This document shows, piece after piece, positions 37,137 through 46,470 of a DNA stretch of 64,000 nucleotides. Numbering within the stretch: the first letter of the stretch is position 1; every line of letters begins with the position of its first letter. The stretch comes from Mesorhizobium sp. GbtcB19 (GTDB lineage Bacteria; Pseudomonadota; Alphaproteobacteria; Rhizobiales; Rhizobiaceae). The position numbers were made by a program, and so were the translations under genes. The notes beneath the pieces were generated by a model, which searched no databases, was not told the DNA's origin, and was given only the letters and a program-made list of their open reading frames with translations. Location of the stretch: the NCBI RefSeq assembly GCF_019091085.1, contig NZ_JAGXJY010000003.1, forward strand, positions 248,001 through 312,000, given 5' to 3'.

Positions 37137-38512
37137 AGGTGGCGGTGCTCGATTTCGGCAAGACCAATTCGAAGCTGTTCGTCTTCGGTCAGGACGGGCG
37201 CATCCTCGACGAACGGCGCACGAAACCCGACTGGATACGCAAGGGCGGTTTCAGCGTGCTTGACGAAGCCGCGCTGTATGACTGGGCGCTGCAAGCCGTC
37301 AACGAGGCGGCGGATGCCCACGGCATCGAAGGCCTGATGGTATCCGGCCATGGCTGCACCTTCGCGCTGGTTGACCATGCGGCGCTGACGCATCCGATCC
37401 TCGACTATGAGCAGGAGCCGCCGGCCGAAATCGCCGCGCGGATCGATCGCCGCATTCCCGATTTCGCCGAGACCTTCTCGCCGCGCCTGCCGCTCGGCTT
37501 CAACTATGGCCGCCACATGCTGTGGCTGAAGGAAGTGGAGCCGGGCGCCTTCTCGGCGGCCAAGGCGATCCTCGGCTATCCGCAATACTGGAGCTGGCGC
37601 TTCGGCGGCAGTGCAGTTTCGGAAGTGTCCTATCTCGGCTGCCACTCGCATCTGTGGGCGCCGCGCAGGCGCGATTTCTCCTCGCTGGTCGACGCCGAAG
37701 GCTGGCGGAGCCGCATGCCCGCCTTCGCGCGCGCCGGCGCCGTTACCGGCGAGCGGCGCTTTGGCGAAACCGGCAAGCCGGTCGCCATCCACAACGGCGT
37801 CCATGACAGCAACGCCGCGCTCCACGCCTATCAGCGGCAGGGCCTCGGGCCGCTCACCGTGGTGTCGACGGGCACCTGGGTGATCGTGCTCAATCCGGAC
37901 TGCCCGCTCGACGCGCTCGACCGCGACCGCGACATGCTGGTCAATGTCGATGTCGATGGCGGCCCGGTGCCGACCATTCGCTTCATGGGTGGACGCGAAT
38001 TCGCCGCGATCAGCGGCAACTGGCAAGGCGCGATCGCGCCGGCCTCGATACAGCGTGCGATCGATGCCGGCATCATGGCCCTGCCGAGCTTTGCCCCGGG
38101 TGGACCGCTGCCGGGCCGGACGGGCGAAATCCTTGGACCTGTTTCCGGTGCCGAGCAACGCGCGGCGGTGGCATTGCTTTATGTGGCGTTGATGATCGAC
38201 TTGTCGCTCGACCTGATCCATTCAAGCAACACCGTCATCGTTGATGGCGGACTGAACGCCGGCGGCCTGCTTGCCGGCCTTCTGGCCGCGCTGCGCCCCG
38301 GCCAGTCCTTCATGCAGGGCGCCACGCTGGAAGGCAGCGCCACGGGCGCGGCCGCGCTCGCCTTCGAGAGTGTTGGCCGCGAGTTCGCCGCCGACACGCC
38401 CGAACCGGTCCGCGCCGCGAGCCTCAAAGGCCTGGCCGGCTACCGCGACCGCTGGCGCGGCCTCATTGCCGGTAGCAAGATCGCCGGCGCCGCGGCGGGA
38501 GGGGCGCAATGA
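37133..38512 (+). CDS. FGGY-family carbohydrate kinase (rhamnulokinase/fuculokinase-like)
   Basis: The protein has 459 residues, with a GTG start overlapping the regulator stop (GTGA). The N-terminal loop is [15 protein letters not shown] and the central ATP loop [12 protein letters not shown], which is the L-rhamnulokinase/L-fuculokinase style rather than xylulokinase. A catalytic Asp is probably in [11 protein letters not shown]. The stop overlaps the next ATG. It should phosphorylate the ketose (or deoxyketose) brought in by the adjacent transporter. The second FGGY kinase of the locus is at 33849. Confidence 0.82.
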   Translation: MKVAVLDFGKTNSKLFVFGQDGRILDERRTKPDWIRKGGFSVLDEAALYDWALQAVNEAADAHGIEGLMVSGHGCTFALVDHAALTHPILDYEQEPPAEIAARIDRRIPDFAETFSPRLPLGFNYGRHMLWLKEVEPGAFSAAKAILGYPQYWSWRFGGSAVSEVSYLGCHSHLWAPRRRDFSSLVDAEGWRSRMPAFARAGAVTGERRFGETGKPVAIHNGVHDSNAALHAYQRQGLGPLTVVSTGTWVIVLNPDCPLDALDRDRDMLVNVDVDGGPVPTIRFMGGREFAAISGNWQGAIAPASIQRAIDAGIMALPSFAPGGPLPGRTGEILGPVSGAEQRAAVALLYVALMIDLSLDLIHSSNTVIVDGGLNAGGLLAGLLAALRPGQSFMQGATLEGSATGAAALAFESVGREFAADTPEPVRAASLKGLAGYRDRWRGLIAGSKIAGAAAGGAQ

Positions 38513-40053
38513 GCGCCGCCGCCCGTATCGAGGCGGCGCAAAGGCCGGTCTTGGAGATGCGTCACATCTCCAAGACCTTCGGTCCCGCCCGTGCCCTGCA
38601 GGACGTGTCGCTCACCGTCAATGCCGGCGAGCTGCACGCGCTGATGGGCGAGAACGGCGCCGGCAAGTCGACGCTGATGAAGGTGCTGTCCGGCGCCTAT
38701 CGGCCGGACGCCGGCGGCGAGATCCTGATCGACGGCATACCGGTCGCCACCGGCGATCCGATCAAGGCGCGCGCCCAGGGTATCGCCGTCATCTACCAGG
38801 AGCTGTCGCTGGCGCCGAACCTCACGGTCGCGCAGAACATCTTCCTCGGCAATGAGCCGCGCAGGTTCGGCATCGTCGACCGTGACCAGTGCAACAGGCG
38901 CGCGGGCGAAATCATCGAGCGGCTCGGCGTCTCCTTCTCGGCCCGCGCCTTGGTCTCCAGCCTGTCGCTCGGCGAGCGCCAACTGGTCGAGATCGCCCGG
39001 GCGCTGTCGACCAGCGCCCGCATCATCGTCATGGACGAGCCGACCACGTCGCTGACCTCGCGCGAGACCGACCGCCTGTTCGAGGTGATCGCGACGCTGA
39101 AGGCGCAGGGCATCGCCATCATCTACATCAGCCACCGCATGGAAGAGGTCTATCAGCTCGCCGACCGCGTCAGCGTGCTGCGCGACAGCGGCTATGTCGG
39201 CACACTTGAGCGCGCCGACCTCAACGCCTCGCGCCTGGTCTCGATGATGGTCGGCCGCGACCTTTCGGCCTTCTACAAGAAGGATCACAGGCCGCCGGAC
39301 AGCCAGCGCCGGGTGGCGCTGTCGGTGCGCGGCATGTCGGATGGCGCCCTGCTGAAGAACTGCTCGTTCGATCTTTATCACGGCGAGGTGCTGGCGTTGG
39401 CCGGGCTGGTCGGTTCCGGCCGCACCGAGCTTGCCAGGCTGATCTTCGGCGCCGACCGCCGTACCGCAGGCGAGCTGAAGCTCGATGGCAAGCCGCTCGC
39501 CATCGCCTCGCCGCGCGAGGCGCTCGACGCCGGCATCGCTTATCTCACCGAGGACCGCAAGGAGCTCGGCCTGTTCCTCGACATGTCGATCGCGGACAAC
39601 ATCAATATGGGCGTGCTGGCGAAGGATGCGCGCGCCGGCGGTTTTCGCGACTTCACCGTTGCCGACAGGCGCGCGGCAAAAGCCATTGCGGACCTGTCCA
39701 TCCGCGCCCGCTCGGCGCAGGCCAATGCCGGCTCGCTGTCGGGCGGCAACCAGCAGAAGGTGCTGCTTGCCCGCCTGCTGGAGACCGAGCCCAAGGTCGT
39801 CATTCTCGACGAGCCGACGCGCGGTGTCGACGTCGGCGCCAAGTCGGAAATCTACCGGCTGATCGACAGCCTCGCCGGCAAGGGCATCGCCATCCTGATG
39901 ATCTCCAGCGAACTGCCCGAAGTGATCGGCGTAGCCGACCGCGTGATGGTGATGCGCGACGGCGCCATCGCCGGCGAGGTGACGGCGTCGGAGGGCAAGC
40001 CGCTGCGTCAGGAAGAGATCATGGAACTTGCGACGGGAGCGGATCAGCGATGA
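38509..40053 (+). CDS. Ribose-type (CUT2) ABC transporter double ATPase
   Basis: This 514-residue fused double ABC protein is of the RbsA/XylG family. The N-terminal Walker A is GENGAGKST, the signature [11 protein letters not shown] and Walker [11 protein letters not shown]. The second half has the degenerate P-loop GLVGSGRTE, signature [13 protein letters not shown] and [17 protein letters not shown] overlaps with both neighbours show strict translational coupling (kinase, ATPase, permease). Confidence 0.9.
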   Translation: MSAAARIEAAQRPVLEMRHISKTFGPARALQDVSLTVNAGELHALMGENGAGKSTLMKVLSGAYRPDAGGEILIDGIPVATGDPIKARAQGIAVIYQELSLAPNLTVAQNIFLGNEPRRFGIVDRDQCNRRAGEIIERLGVSFSARALVSSLSLGERQLVEIARALSTSARIIVMDEPTTSLTSRETDRLFEVIATLKAQGIAIIYISHRMEEVYQLADRVSVLRDSGYVGTLERADLNASRLVSMMVGRDLSAFYKKDHRPPDSQRRVALSVRGMSDGALLKNCSFDLYHGEVLALAGLVGSGRTELARLIFGADRRTAGELKLDGKPLAIASPREALDAGIAYLTEDRKELGLFLDMSIADNINMGVLAKDARAGGFRDFTVADRRAAKAIADLSIRARSAQANAGSLSGGNQQKVLLARLLETEPKVVILDEPTRGVDVGAKSEIYRLIDSLAGKGIAILMISSELPEVIGVADRVMVMRDGAIAGEVTASEGKPLRQEEIMELATGADQR

Positions 40054-41048
40054 CCGACGGCTCAATGGTGACAAAAGCAGCGGATCAGGCGGCGGTCAGG
40101 AGCCGGCGGCTGCGCACGGCCTTCGCCGCGCTCGGCATGCTGCCGGTTCTGATCCTGCTTGCCGTTGGCTTCCAGTTCATCAATCCGCGCTTCCTCACCG
40201 GCACCAACCTGCTCATCGTCACTCAGCAATCGTCGATCAACATCGTGCTTGCCGCCGGCATGACCTTCGTCATCCTCACCGGCGGCATCGACCTCTCCGT
40301 CGGCTCGATCCTGGCGGCTTCGGCAATGGTCGCGGTGCTGGTGTCGCTGGTGCCGGATTTAGGAATGCTCGGCATTCCCGCCGGCATCCTGATGGGCCTC
40401 GGCTTCGGCGTCATCAACGGGCTGCTTGTCGCCTATATCAGGCTGCCGCCATTCATCGTCACGCTGGGCTCGCTCACCGCCGTGCGCGGCGTCGCCCGCC
40501 TGCTCGGCGAGGACACGACGGTGTTCAATTCCGACCTGCCCTTCGACTTCATCGGCAACGGCTCGCTGTTAGGCATTCCGTGGCTTGTCATCATCGCGCT
40601 GACGGTGGTGGTGCTGTCCTGGCTGGTGCTCAAGCGCACCGTGCTCGGCACCTGGATCTATGCCGTGGGCGGCAATGCCGAGGCGGCGCGCCTCACCGGC
40701 ATCAAGGTGCCGCTGGTTCTGCTCTTCGTCTACGGCGTGTCGGGCCTGCTCGCGGGCCTCGGCGGCGTCATGTCGGCGGCCAGACTCTACGCCGCCAACG
40801 GCCTGCAGCTCGGCCAGTCCTATGAGCTCGATGCCATCGCCGCCGTTATTCTCGGCGGCACCAGCTTCGTCGGCGGCGTCGGCTCGATCTGGGGCACGCT
40901 GATCGGCGGCCTGATCATCGCGGTGCTCTCCAACGGGCTCATTTTGGCCGGTGTCTCGGACATCTGGCAGTACATCATCAAGGGATTGGTCATCATCGTG
41001 GCGGTCGCCCTCGACCGTTACCGGCTCCAGGCCGGAGCAAGAACGTGA
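40050..41048 (+). CDS. Ribose-type (CUT2) ABC transporter permease
   Basis: This 332-residue BPD_transp_2 family protein has about ten hydrophobic segments. [16 protein letters not shown] and [15 protein letters not shown] are the conserved family loops, and a late [12 protein letters not shown] is typical of RbsC-like permeases. It is coupled to the ATPase gene by an ATGA overlap. The binding protein is encoded 83 bp downstream. Confidence 0.9.
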   Translation: MTDGSMVTKAADQAAVRSRRLRTAFAALGMLPVLILLAVGFQFINPRFLTGTNLLIVTQQSSINIVLAAGMTFVILTGGIDLSVGSILAASAMVAVLVSLVPDLGMLGIPAGILMGLGFGVINGLLVAYIRLPPFIVTLGSLTAVRGVARLLGEDTTVFNSDLPFDFIGNGSLLGIPWLVIIALTVVVLSWLVLKRTVLGTWIYAVGGNAEAARLTGIKVPLVLLFVYGVSGLLAGLGGVMSAARLYAANGLQLGQSYELDAIAAVILGGTSFVGGVGSIWGTLIGGLIIAVLSNGLILAGVSDIWQYIIKGLVIIVAVALDRYRLQAGART

Positions 41049-41060
41049 TTGACCTCGGTC

Positions 41061-41077
41061 GCCGGCCCGACAGGCCG
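41061..41077 (+). promoter_or_regulatory. Small intercistronic hairpin
   Basis: CCGGCC (41061-41066) pairs with GGCCGG (41072-41077) over a 5-nt loop, just after the permease stop and before the binding-protein gene. It may separate expression of the abundant binding protein from the membrane components. Confidence 0.45.
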
Positions 41078-41131
41078 GATTGTGTGTAACGCACCGTGAG
41101 AGGCGCGGGGCAATCGGAGGAAGCAAGTAAA

Positions 41132-42070
41132 ATGAAGACCATCGCCAAACTGCTCTGCGGCGCCGCCCTCGCGGGCCTCGCCATCGCGCCGGCATCGGCA
41201 AAGGACCTCAACAAGGTCGGCATCTCGGTCGGCCTGCTCGGCAATCCCTTCTTCGTCGCCACCATCAAGGGCATCGAGGACGCGGCCAAGAAGATCAATC
41301 CCAAGGTCGAGGTGACGTCGGTCTCGGCCGACTACGACCTCAACAAGCAGGTCTCGCAGGTAGACTCCTTCATCGCCGCCGGCGTCGATGTGATCATGCT
41401 CAACGCCGTCGATGCCAAGGCGATCGCGCCCGCGGTCAAGAAGGCGCAGGCGGCCGGCATCGTCGTCGCCGCCTTCGACGTTTCGGCGCCGGGCGCCGAC
41501 GTCACCGTGATGACCAACAACGTCAAGGCCGGCGAGGAAGCCTGCCAGTATCTGGTCGACCACACCGGCGGCAAAGGCAATTACGTCATCCTCAACGGCC
41601 CGGCCTCGTCGTCGATCCTGGAGCGCGTCAAGGGCTGCAAGAACGTCCTTGCGCAACATGCCGACATCAAGGTCCTGTCCGACGACCAGAACGCCGAGGG
41701 CTCGCGCGACGGCGGCCTGAAAGTGTTCCAGTCGCTGCTCACCCGCTTCGACAAGATCGACGCGGTGTTCGCCATCAACGACCCGACGGCGATCGGCGCG
41801 CAGCTCGCGGCCAAGCAGCTCAACCGCTCGGAATTCATCTTCACCGCGGTCGACGGCGCCCCCGACATCGAGAAGGAGTTCGCCTCCGGCACCTCGATGA
41901 TCAAGGCTTCCGCCTCGCAGGATCCCTATGTCATGGCCGGCCAGTCGCTGACCATGGCGGCAGAGGTGCTTGCCGGCAAGAAACCGGCCGAGCCGGTCGT
42001 CCTGCTCGACCCGAAGCTGATCACCGCCGAGAACCTCAAGGACTACAAGGGCTGGACGGCGGCCCGCTGA
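41132..42070 (+). CDS. Ribose-type ABC transporter substrate-binding protein
   Basis: The protein has 312 residues. A signal peptide covers about 1-23 (MKTIAKLLCGAALAGLAIA, cleavage after ASA). The mature part is a periplasmic-binding-protein family 4 (RbsB-like) fold: VGISVGLLGNPFFVA, VIMLNAVDAKAIAP, then FAINDPTAIGA and the hinge AVDGAPDIEKE. GGAGGAAGC precedes the ATG. In this operon the binding protein comes after the permease, the reverse of the araFGH cluster. The ligand is probably a ketose, judging by the neighbouring kinase, epimerase and aldolase. Confidence 0.88.
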   Translation: MKTIAKLLCGAALAGLAIAPASAKDLNKVGISVGLLGNPFFVATIKGIEDAAKKINPKVEVTSVSADYDLNKQVSQVDSFIAAGVDVIMLNAVDAKAIAPAVKKAQAAGIVVAAFDVSAPGADVTVMTNNVKAGEEACQYLVDHTGGKGNYVILNGPASSSILERVKGCKNVLAQHADIKVLSDDQNAEGSRDGGLKVFQSLLTRFDKIDAVFAINDPTAIGAQLAAKQLNRSEFIFTAVDGAPDIEKEFASGTSMIKASASQDPYVMAGQSLTMAAEVLAGKKPAEPVVLLDPKLITAENLKDYKGWTAAR

Positions 42071-42080
42071 TCCGACCACG

Positions 42081-42112
42081 GGGAGCGCGGCCGCATGGCT
42101 GGCCGCGCTCCC
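42081..42112 (+). terminator. Strong hairpin after the binding-protein gene
   Basis: GGGAGCGCGGCC (42081-42092) pairs perfectly with GGCCGCGCTCCC (42101-42112): a 12-bp GC-rich stem with an 8-nt loop. Only TTCC follows, so it is not a textbook intrinsic terminator. It may act as a partial terminator or 3'-end stabiliser ahead of the epimerase gene. Confidence 0.6.
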
Positions 42113-42159
42113 TTCCAGGACGTCGGACCCCCAGACCGGTCCATCAGACGGAGACGATC

Positions 42160-43053
42160 ATGTCGCGCATTGGTATCCATTCTTTCGTCTGGTCTGCGAG
42201 CTCGGCGCAGCCAGATCTCGAACGCACACTGGCCAACACGAAGGAAGCCGGTTTCGACCTGATCGAGTTCTCCTATCTCGATCCGGGCGATGTCGATATC
42301 GGCAGGCTGGCCAAAAGCATCGCCGATCTAGGTCTGGGCGTTGCGATCAGCATCGGCCTGCCGGCCGACGGCGACATCTCCAGCCCCGACAAGGCGGTCG
42401 CCGCGCACGGGGTCGAAATCCTCAACAGGACGGTGGCACTTACCCGCGACCTCGGCGGCAGCAAGGTTGGCGGCATCCTCTCGACCGGCCACGGCCTGCA
42501 GACCGAGCCGCCGACGCGCGACCAGTGGAACCGCAGCGCGGCGACCCTTGCCAGGGTCGCGGAGACCGCCAAGGCGGCCGGTGTCACGCTCAATCTCGAA
42601 ATCGTCAACCGCTTCGAGAGCAACCTGCTCAATACCGCCGCTCAAGGGTTGGCTTTCATCGAGGACACCGGCTCCGACAACATCTTCCTGCACCTCGACA
42701 CCTTCCACATGAACATCGAGGAGGCCGATGTCGGTCTGGCCATCCGCCATGCCGCGAAGAAGATCGGCTATGTCCATATCGGCGAGAGCCATCGCGGCTT
42801 CCTCGGCACCGGCAGCATCGACTTCGCCGCGATCTTCGATGCGCTGACGGCGATCGGCTACGGCGACGATCTCAGCTTCGAATCGTTCTCCTCGGAGATC
42901 GTCGACGAGAACCTGTCGAGGAAGACGGCGATCTGGCGCAACCTGTGGACCGACAATATGGAGCTCGCCCGCCACGCGCGCCGCTTCATCGCCGTTGGCC
43001 TGGAAACGGCGCGGCGCAAGGCCGAGCTCGTCTCGGCTTCGCAGAGGCCCTGA
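42160..43053 (+). CDS. Sugar-phosphate isomerase/epimerase family, ketose 3-epimerase-like
   Basis: This 297-residue TIM-barrel protein is of the xylose-isomerase-like (AP endonuclease 2) family. The four metal ligands of D-tagatose/D-psicose 3-epimerases can be placed at Glu147 (LEIVNRFES), Asp180 (FLHLDTFHMNIEE), His206 (YVHIGESHRG) and Glu241 (FESFSS). RG at 212-213 matches the phosphate/sugar O1 region. It would interconvert C3 epimers of a ketose, adapting the imported sugar to the kinase and aldolase of this locus. Confidence 0.83.
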   Translation: MSRIGIHSFVWSASSAQPDLERTLANTKEAGFDLIEFSYLDPGDVDIGRLAKSIADLGLGVAISIGLPADGDISSPDKAVAAHGVEILNRTVALTRDLGGSKVGGILSTGHGLQTEPPTRDQWNRSAATLARVAETAKAAGVTLNLEIVNRFESNLLNTAAQGLAFIEDTGSDNIFLHLDTFHMNIEEADVGLAIRHAAKKIGYVHIGESHRGFLGTGSIDFAAIFDALTAIGYGDDLSFESFSSEIVDENLSRKTAIWRNLWTDNMELARHARRFIAVGLETARRKAELVSASQRP

Positions 43054-43097
43054 GAGTCGCCGAACTTGATGCCGATTCGCTTGAAAAGCCTGGCTCC

Positions 43098-44267
43098 CTA
43101 CAGTCGCCTTGGCTCCGTTCCCTCTGCCAAGCGGTCCAAGTAGGCTTGATACGCAAACACGCGATGCCGTTGTTTGCCTGTCACTTCGCGAACAATACCG
43201 ATCGAGATCAGATGGCGGAGTGCTGAATTGATCGTTGGCTCGGACAAGGATAGGTCCTGCGCGGCCTTTTGGATAGTTACGAGGGCGCGGCGTTGGAGAA
43301 GGCCGTGCACCATGCCGGCGGACGCGGCAGCCCTGCCCAAGTCCTGAATCCTACGGGCGTCTGTCTCGAACAGGCGTAGCAAATCCTGGGCAGTTCTGGC
43401 TGCCTGGTCGGCGGTCTCTGTAACCCCTTCAAGGAAGAACGACAGCCAGCCTTCCCAGTCGCCGGTCATTCGCACACGCTGCAGCAGGTCGTAGTAGGCG
43501 CTGCGGTGGGTCTTGAAATACAGGCTGAGATAGAGCGTGGGCTCCCTGAGCACGTTGTTGGCGCAGAGGAACAGCGTGATTAGAAGCCGTCCCAGGCGAC
43601 CATTGCCATCGAGAAACGGGAGAATCGTTTCGAATTGGACATGTGCCAGGGCCGCCTTGACAATATTCGGCATGCGGTCGTCGTTGTGCAAGAATTTCTC
43701 GAAGCCATCGAGACATTGCATCAGTTGGTCAGGAGGTGGAGGGACGAACACGGCATTGCCTGGCCGTGTGCCGCCGATCCAGTTCTGCGAGTGCCTAAAT
43801 TCGCCAGCCTGGGATGAGGCCCCACGCCCCGCTTTGAGAAGGATGCCGTGGATTTCGCGGATGAGTCTGAGCGACAGCGGAAATCCTTTCCGCATACGGT
43901 CAAGGCCATATTCAAGAGCGGCGATGTAGTTGGAGACCTCCTCGACATCGTCCAGAGGCACCATTGGCAATTCGTCCGCCTCAAACAGCAACAGGTCGGA
44001 GAGCGAGGATTGGGTTCCCTCGATCTGGGACGATAGTAGAGCCTCTTTGCGCACGTACATGAAGATGAACAAAGGGGGAGCCGGAAGAATGGACGTAACG
44101 CCATCCAAACGGCCCAGAGCGAGGTTCGCGCGCTCTATAAGTTCGGAAAACGTGCCAAGATCGACGGGAGGTATCGGCGGCAGCGGTGGCGGTATGAATG
44201 CACGCACTTTCTCGCCCGCGACCGACGTCTCAACCCAAAGGCCAAGGCGGGTGTCCTGGTCGGGCAT
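43098..44267 (-). CDS. Fic-domain protein with Leu in place of the catalytic His
   Basis: The protein has 389 residues from ATG 44267. The Fic loop reads ILPFLDGNGRLGR (215-227). Active Fic AMP-transferases have HPFxDGNGRxxR, so the catalytic His is replaced by Leu216 (CTC codon). All other loop residues (Phe218, Asp220, Asn222, Arg224, Arg227) are kept. An N-terminal inhibitory helix of class II Fic proteins is visible as SSQIEG (79-84). The C-terminus (about 320-389) is a winged-helix-like domain (LSLSEPTINSALRHLISIGI). The loss predicts no classical AMPylation unless another residue compensates. The gene stands alone, flanked by unrelated operons, with a long perfect inverted repeat over its leader. 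Confidence 0.87.
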   Translation of the reverse strand: MPDQDTRLGLWVETSVAGEKVRAFIPPPLPPIPPVDLGTFSELIERANLALGRLDGVTSILPAPPLFIFMYVRKEALLSSQIEGTQSSLSDLLLFEADELPMVPLDDVEEVSNYIAALEYGLDRMRKGFPLSLRLIREIHGILLKAGRGASSQAGEFRHSQNWIGGTRPGNAVFVPPPPDQLMQCLDGFEKFLHNDDRMPNIVKAALAHVQFETILPFLDGNGRLGRLLITLFLCANNVLREPTLYLSLYFKTHRSAYYDLLQRVRMTGDWEGWLSFFLEGVTETADQAARTAQDLLRLFETDARRIQDLGRAAASAGMVHGLLQRRALVTIQKAAQDLSLSEPTINSALRHLISIGIVREVTGKQRHRVFAYQAYLDRLAEGTEPRRL

Positions 44268-44276
44268 TGGGCAGGG

Positions 44277-44309
44277 ATCCTTTCGTTAGCTTTTATCTAA
44301 CGAAAGGAT
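44277..44309 (-). promoter_or_regulatory. Perfect 13-bp inverted repeat containing the fic ribosome binding site
   Basis: ATCCTTTCGTTAG (44277-44289) and CTAACGAAAGGAT (44297-44309) are exact reverse complements with a 7-bp spacer. Read on the minus strand, the 3' arm carries AAAGGA, the likely Shine-Dalgarno, ten bases before the ATG. In RNA the hairpin would hide that site. In DNA it is a good operator for a winged-helix protein such as the fic product. The rest of 44310-44455 shows only T-rich, promoter-like sequence. Confidence 0.8.
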
Positions 44310-44455
44310 AGGGCCTTTTCCTTTTCTTAGGAAGCGATTTGTATATGGTTTGTTCTGCTTCTGCCCGAAAAATCCGGCAAACATCGCCGGACGAGTTCTT
44401 GCCGGCCCGGGCACAGGCTACGAGACCAGTCCGAATGGTTTCGCTTTCGTAGTTT

Positions 44456-46276
44456 CTAGAATTCGCTGGTACGCCAGCAGGCTATGAGGTGGCCGTCGCC
44501 GTACGGCCTGAAGGCCGGCTCCGCATTACGGCAGTCGGCGAGAGCCATCGGGCAGCGATCGGCGAAGGCGCATCCCTGGTTTGGAAGCGCGTCCGCCACA
44601 GTGCCTGCCTGAGCTGCAATCTCCGGCGCGGTTTCGTCTGAAGACGCCGCCAGCAGGAGCTTGGTGTAGGGGTGGTTGGGTCCGCGAAAGACCTGTTCGG
44701 ATGTGCCGGTCTCGACCAGCCGGCCGCGATAGAGCACGCCGATCCTGTCGGCCATGTAGCGCACCACCCTGAGGTCGTGGCTGATGAACAGATAGGTCGT
44801 GTCCTTGTCGCGCTGCAGGTCGTTGAGCAGGTTGAGCACCGTCGCCTGCACCGACACGTCGAGCGCCGAGGTCGGCTCGTCCAGCACCACGACTTTCGGC
44901 GCGCCGGCGAAGGCCCGCGCGATCGCCGCCCTCTGCCGCTGGCCACCGGACAATGAGCGCGGCTTCTGCTCGGCGGTCGTGTCGGCCAGCCGGACGGAGC
45001 GAAGAAGGTCGGCGACACGGTTCCTCGCGTCGCTCCGGCCAAGGCCGGCAAGCCGCCGCAATGGCCGGCTGATGATCCGCCCGATCCGGTGGCGCGGATT
45101 GAGCGTACGGTCCGGCGACTGGAAAACCATCTGCACGTCGCGGCGCTCGCTCTGGGCGCGCCGTTCGGCGCGCGGCGCGACCGTCCTGCCGAACAACTCG
45201 ACCGACCCTTGGCTCGGTGTCTGCAGGCCGGTGACGATCCGCGCCAGCGTCGATTTGCCGGAGCCGGATTCGCCGATCAGGCCGAAGGTCTCGCCCTGGC
45301 CGATGCTGAGGTCGACATGATGCAGCACCGCCTGGTCGCCGAAGGAATGGCTGATCCCCTTGCAGGCTATGGCGACCTGTCGGTCGCTTTGATCGGAACC
45401 TCCTTGAGCGGCAGGAGCGGTTATCGCCCCGGGGCGATCGCCAACGGTCGCGCTGGTCTCGGCCAGCCGGCCGTCGCGCTTGGTGAAATTGAGCGCCGGG
45501 ATCGAGGCGATCAGCGCCTTGGTATAGGCATGGGAGGGGTTCTCGAAGACATCCTCGGCGCCGCCGCTCTCGACTACCGCTCCCGACTGCATGACCGCGA
45601 CGCGGTCGCAGGAACGGCGGATCAGGTTGATGTCGTGGCTGATCAAAAGGATGCTGGTTTTGTGCTCGCGGCGCAGGTCGTCGAGGATGGCGATCACCTC
45701 CGACTGCACGCTGGCGTCGAGCGCCGTGGTCGGCTCGTCCATCACCAGCAGCGCCGGGTCGAGCGCGATGGCGATCGCAATGTTGGCGCGCTGCTGCATG
45801 CCGCCTGACAGCTCATGCGGGTAGAGTTCGAGCACCCGCTCCGGATTGGCGACCCGCACACGCTTCAGCAACTCGGCCGAGCGCCAGCGCGCTTCCTCGT
45901 GACGCACCGGGCGATGGCGCATGATCGTTTCCCCGATCTGCCGGCCGATGGTCATTGCCGGACTGAGCGCGGCTCCCGGATGCTGGTAGACGGCGGCGAT
46001 GCGATCGCCTCTCAGGCCGCGCAGCTCTTCGCCGGCAAGCTCGCGCAATTCGCGGCCCTGGAATTCCAAAGCCGAGGCCGCCACGCGGGCATTGCCCGGC
46101 AAATAGCGCAATATGGCCAAAGCCACGGAGCTCTTGCCCGAGCCTGACTCGCCGACCAGCCCCAACGCTTCGCCCTGGCCCACGCGCAGCGAAATGCCGT
46201 TGACTGCGGATTGCCATCCTCTTTTCCCGCCATAGGCGATGGAAAGTTTTTCCACATTCAGCACTGAAGGGGACAT
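44456..46276 (-). CDS. Peptide/nickel-type ABC transporter, fused double ATPase
   Basis: This 606-residue protein joins DppD-like and DppF-like ATPases in one chain. The first P-loop is GESGSGKSS with signature LSGGMQQRANIA and MDEPTTALD. The second P-loop is GESGSGKST with signature LSGGQRQRAAIA and LDEPTSALD. The end has the oligopeptide-family C-terminal cysteine region GCAFADRCPMALADC. It is divergent from the monooxygenase-DUF427-SBP-permease operon, which lacks an ATPase, so the two halves form one transporter system. Confidence 0.9.
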   Translation of the reverse strand: MSPSVLNVEKLSIAYGGKRGWQSAVNGISLRVGQGEALGLVGESGSGKSSVALAILRYLPGNARVAASALEFQGRELRELAGEELRGLRGDRIAAVYQHPGAALSPAMTIGRQIGETIMRHRPVRHEEARWRSAELLKRVRVANPERVLELYPHELSGGMQQRANIAIAIALDPALLVMDEPTTALDASVQSEVIAILDDLRREHKTSILLISHDINLIRRSCDRVAVMQSGAVVESGGAEDVFENPSHAYTKALIASIPALNFTKRDGRLAETSATVGDRPGAITAPAAQGGSDQSDRQVAIACKGISHSFGDQAVLHHVDLSIGQGETFGLIGESGSGKSTLARIVTGLQTPSQGSVELFGRTVAPRAERRAQSERRDVQMVFQSPDRTLNPRHRIGRIISRPLRRLAGLGRSDARNRVADLLRSVRLADTTAEQKPRSLSGGQRQRAAIARAFAGAPKVVVLDEPTSALDVSVQATVLNLLNDLQRDKDTTYLFISHDLRVVRYMADRIGVLYRGRLVETGTSEQVFRGPNHPYTKLLLAASSDETAPEIAAQAGTVADALPNQGCAFADRCPMALADCRNAEPAFRPYGDGHLIACWRTSEF

Positions 46277-46470
46277 ACGGGACCTCGAAATTGCTTTCTG
46301 TCGGTGCCCTGATCAAGGGCAATCGCTTCCGCTTATTTAGTATATTATCTCTATAAAATTACTCGAATTAAAGCCGAGCGCAATCTAGCCTTTTGCAAAT
46401 TGGAGATTGCGGGTCGCACCGGTCGATGCGGCGCCCCCGCCTCTCCAAGCGGATTTGCAAGGAGGCCGGC
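46277..46470. promoter_or_regulatory. Divergent promoter region of the peptide-type transporter locus
   Basis: This gap separates the ATPase gene (minus) from the monooxygenase operon (plus). About 46330-46375 is sharply AT-rich, with GTATATTAT and TATAAAAT, and probably holds back-to-back promoters. A strong AAGGAGG lies before the ATG at 46471. No clear palindromic operator was found. Confidence 0.5.
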
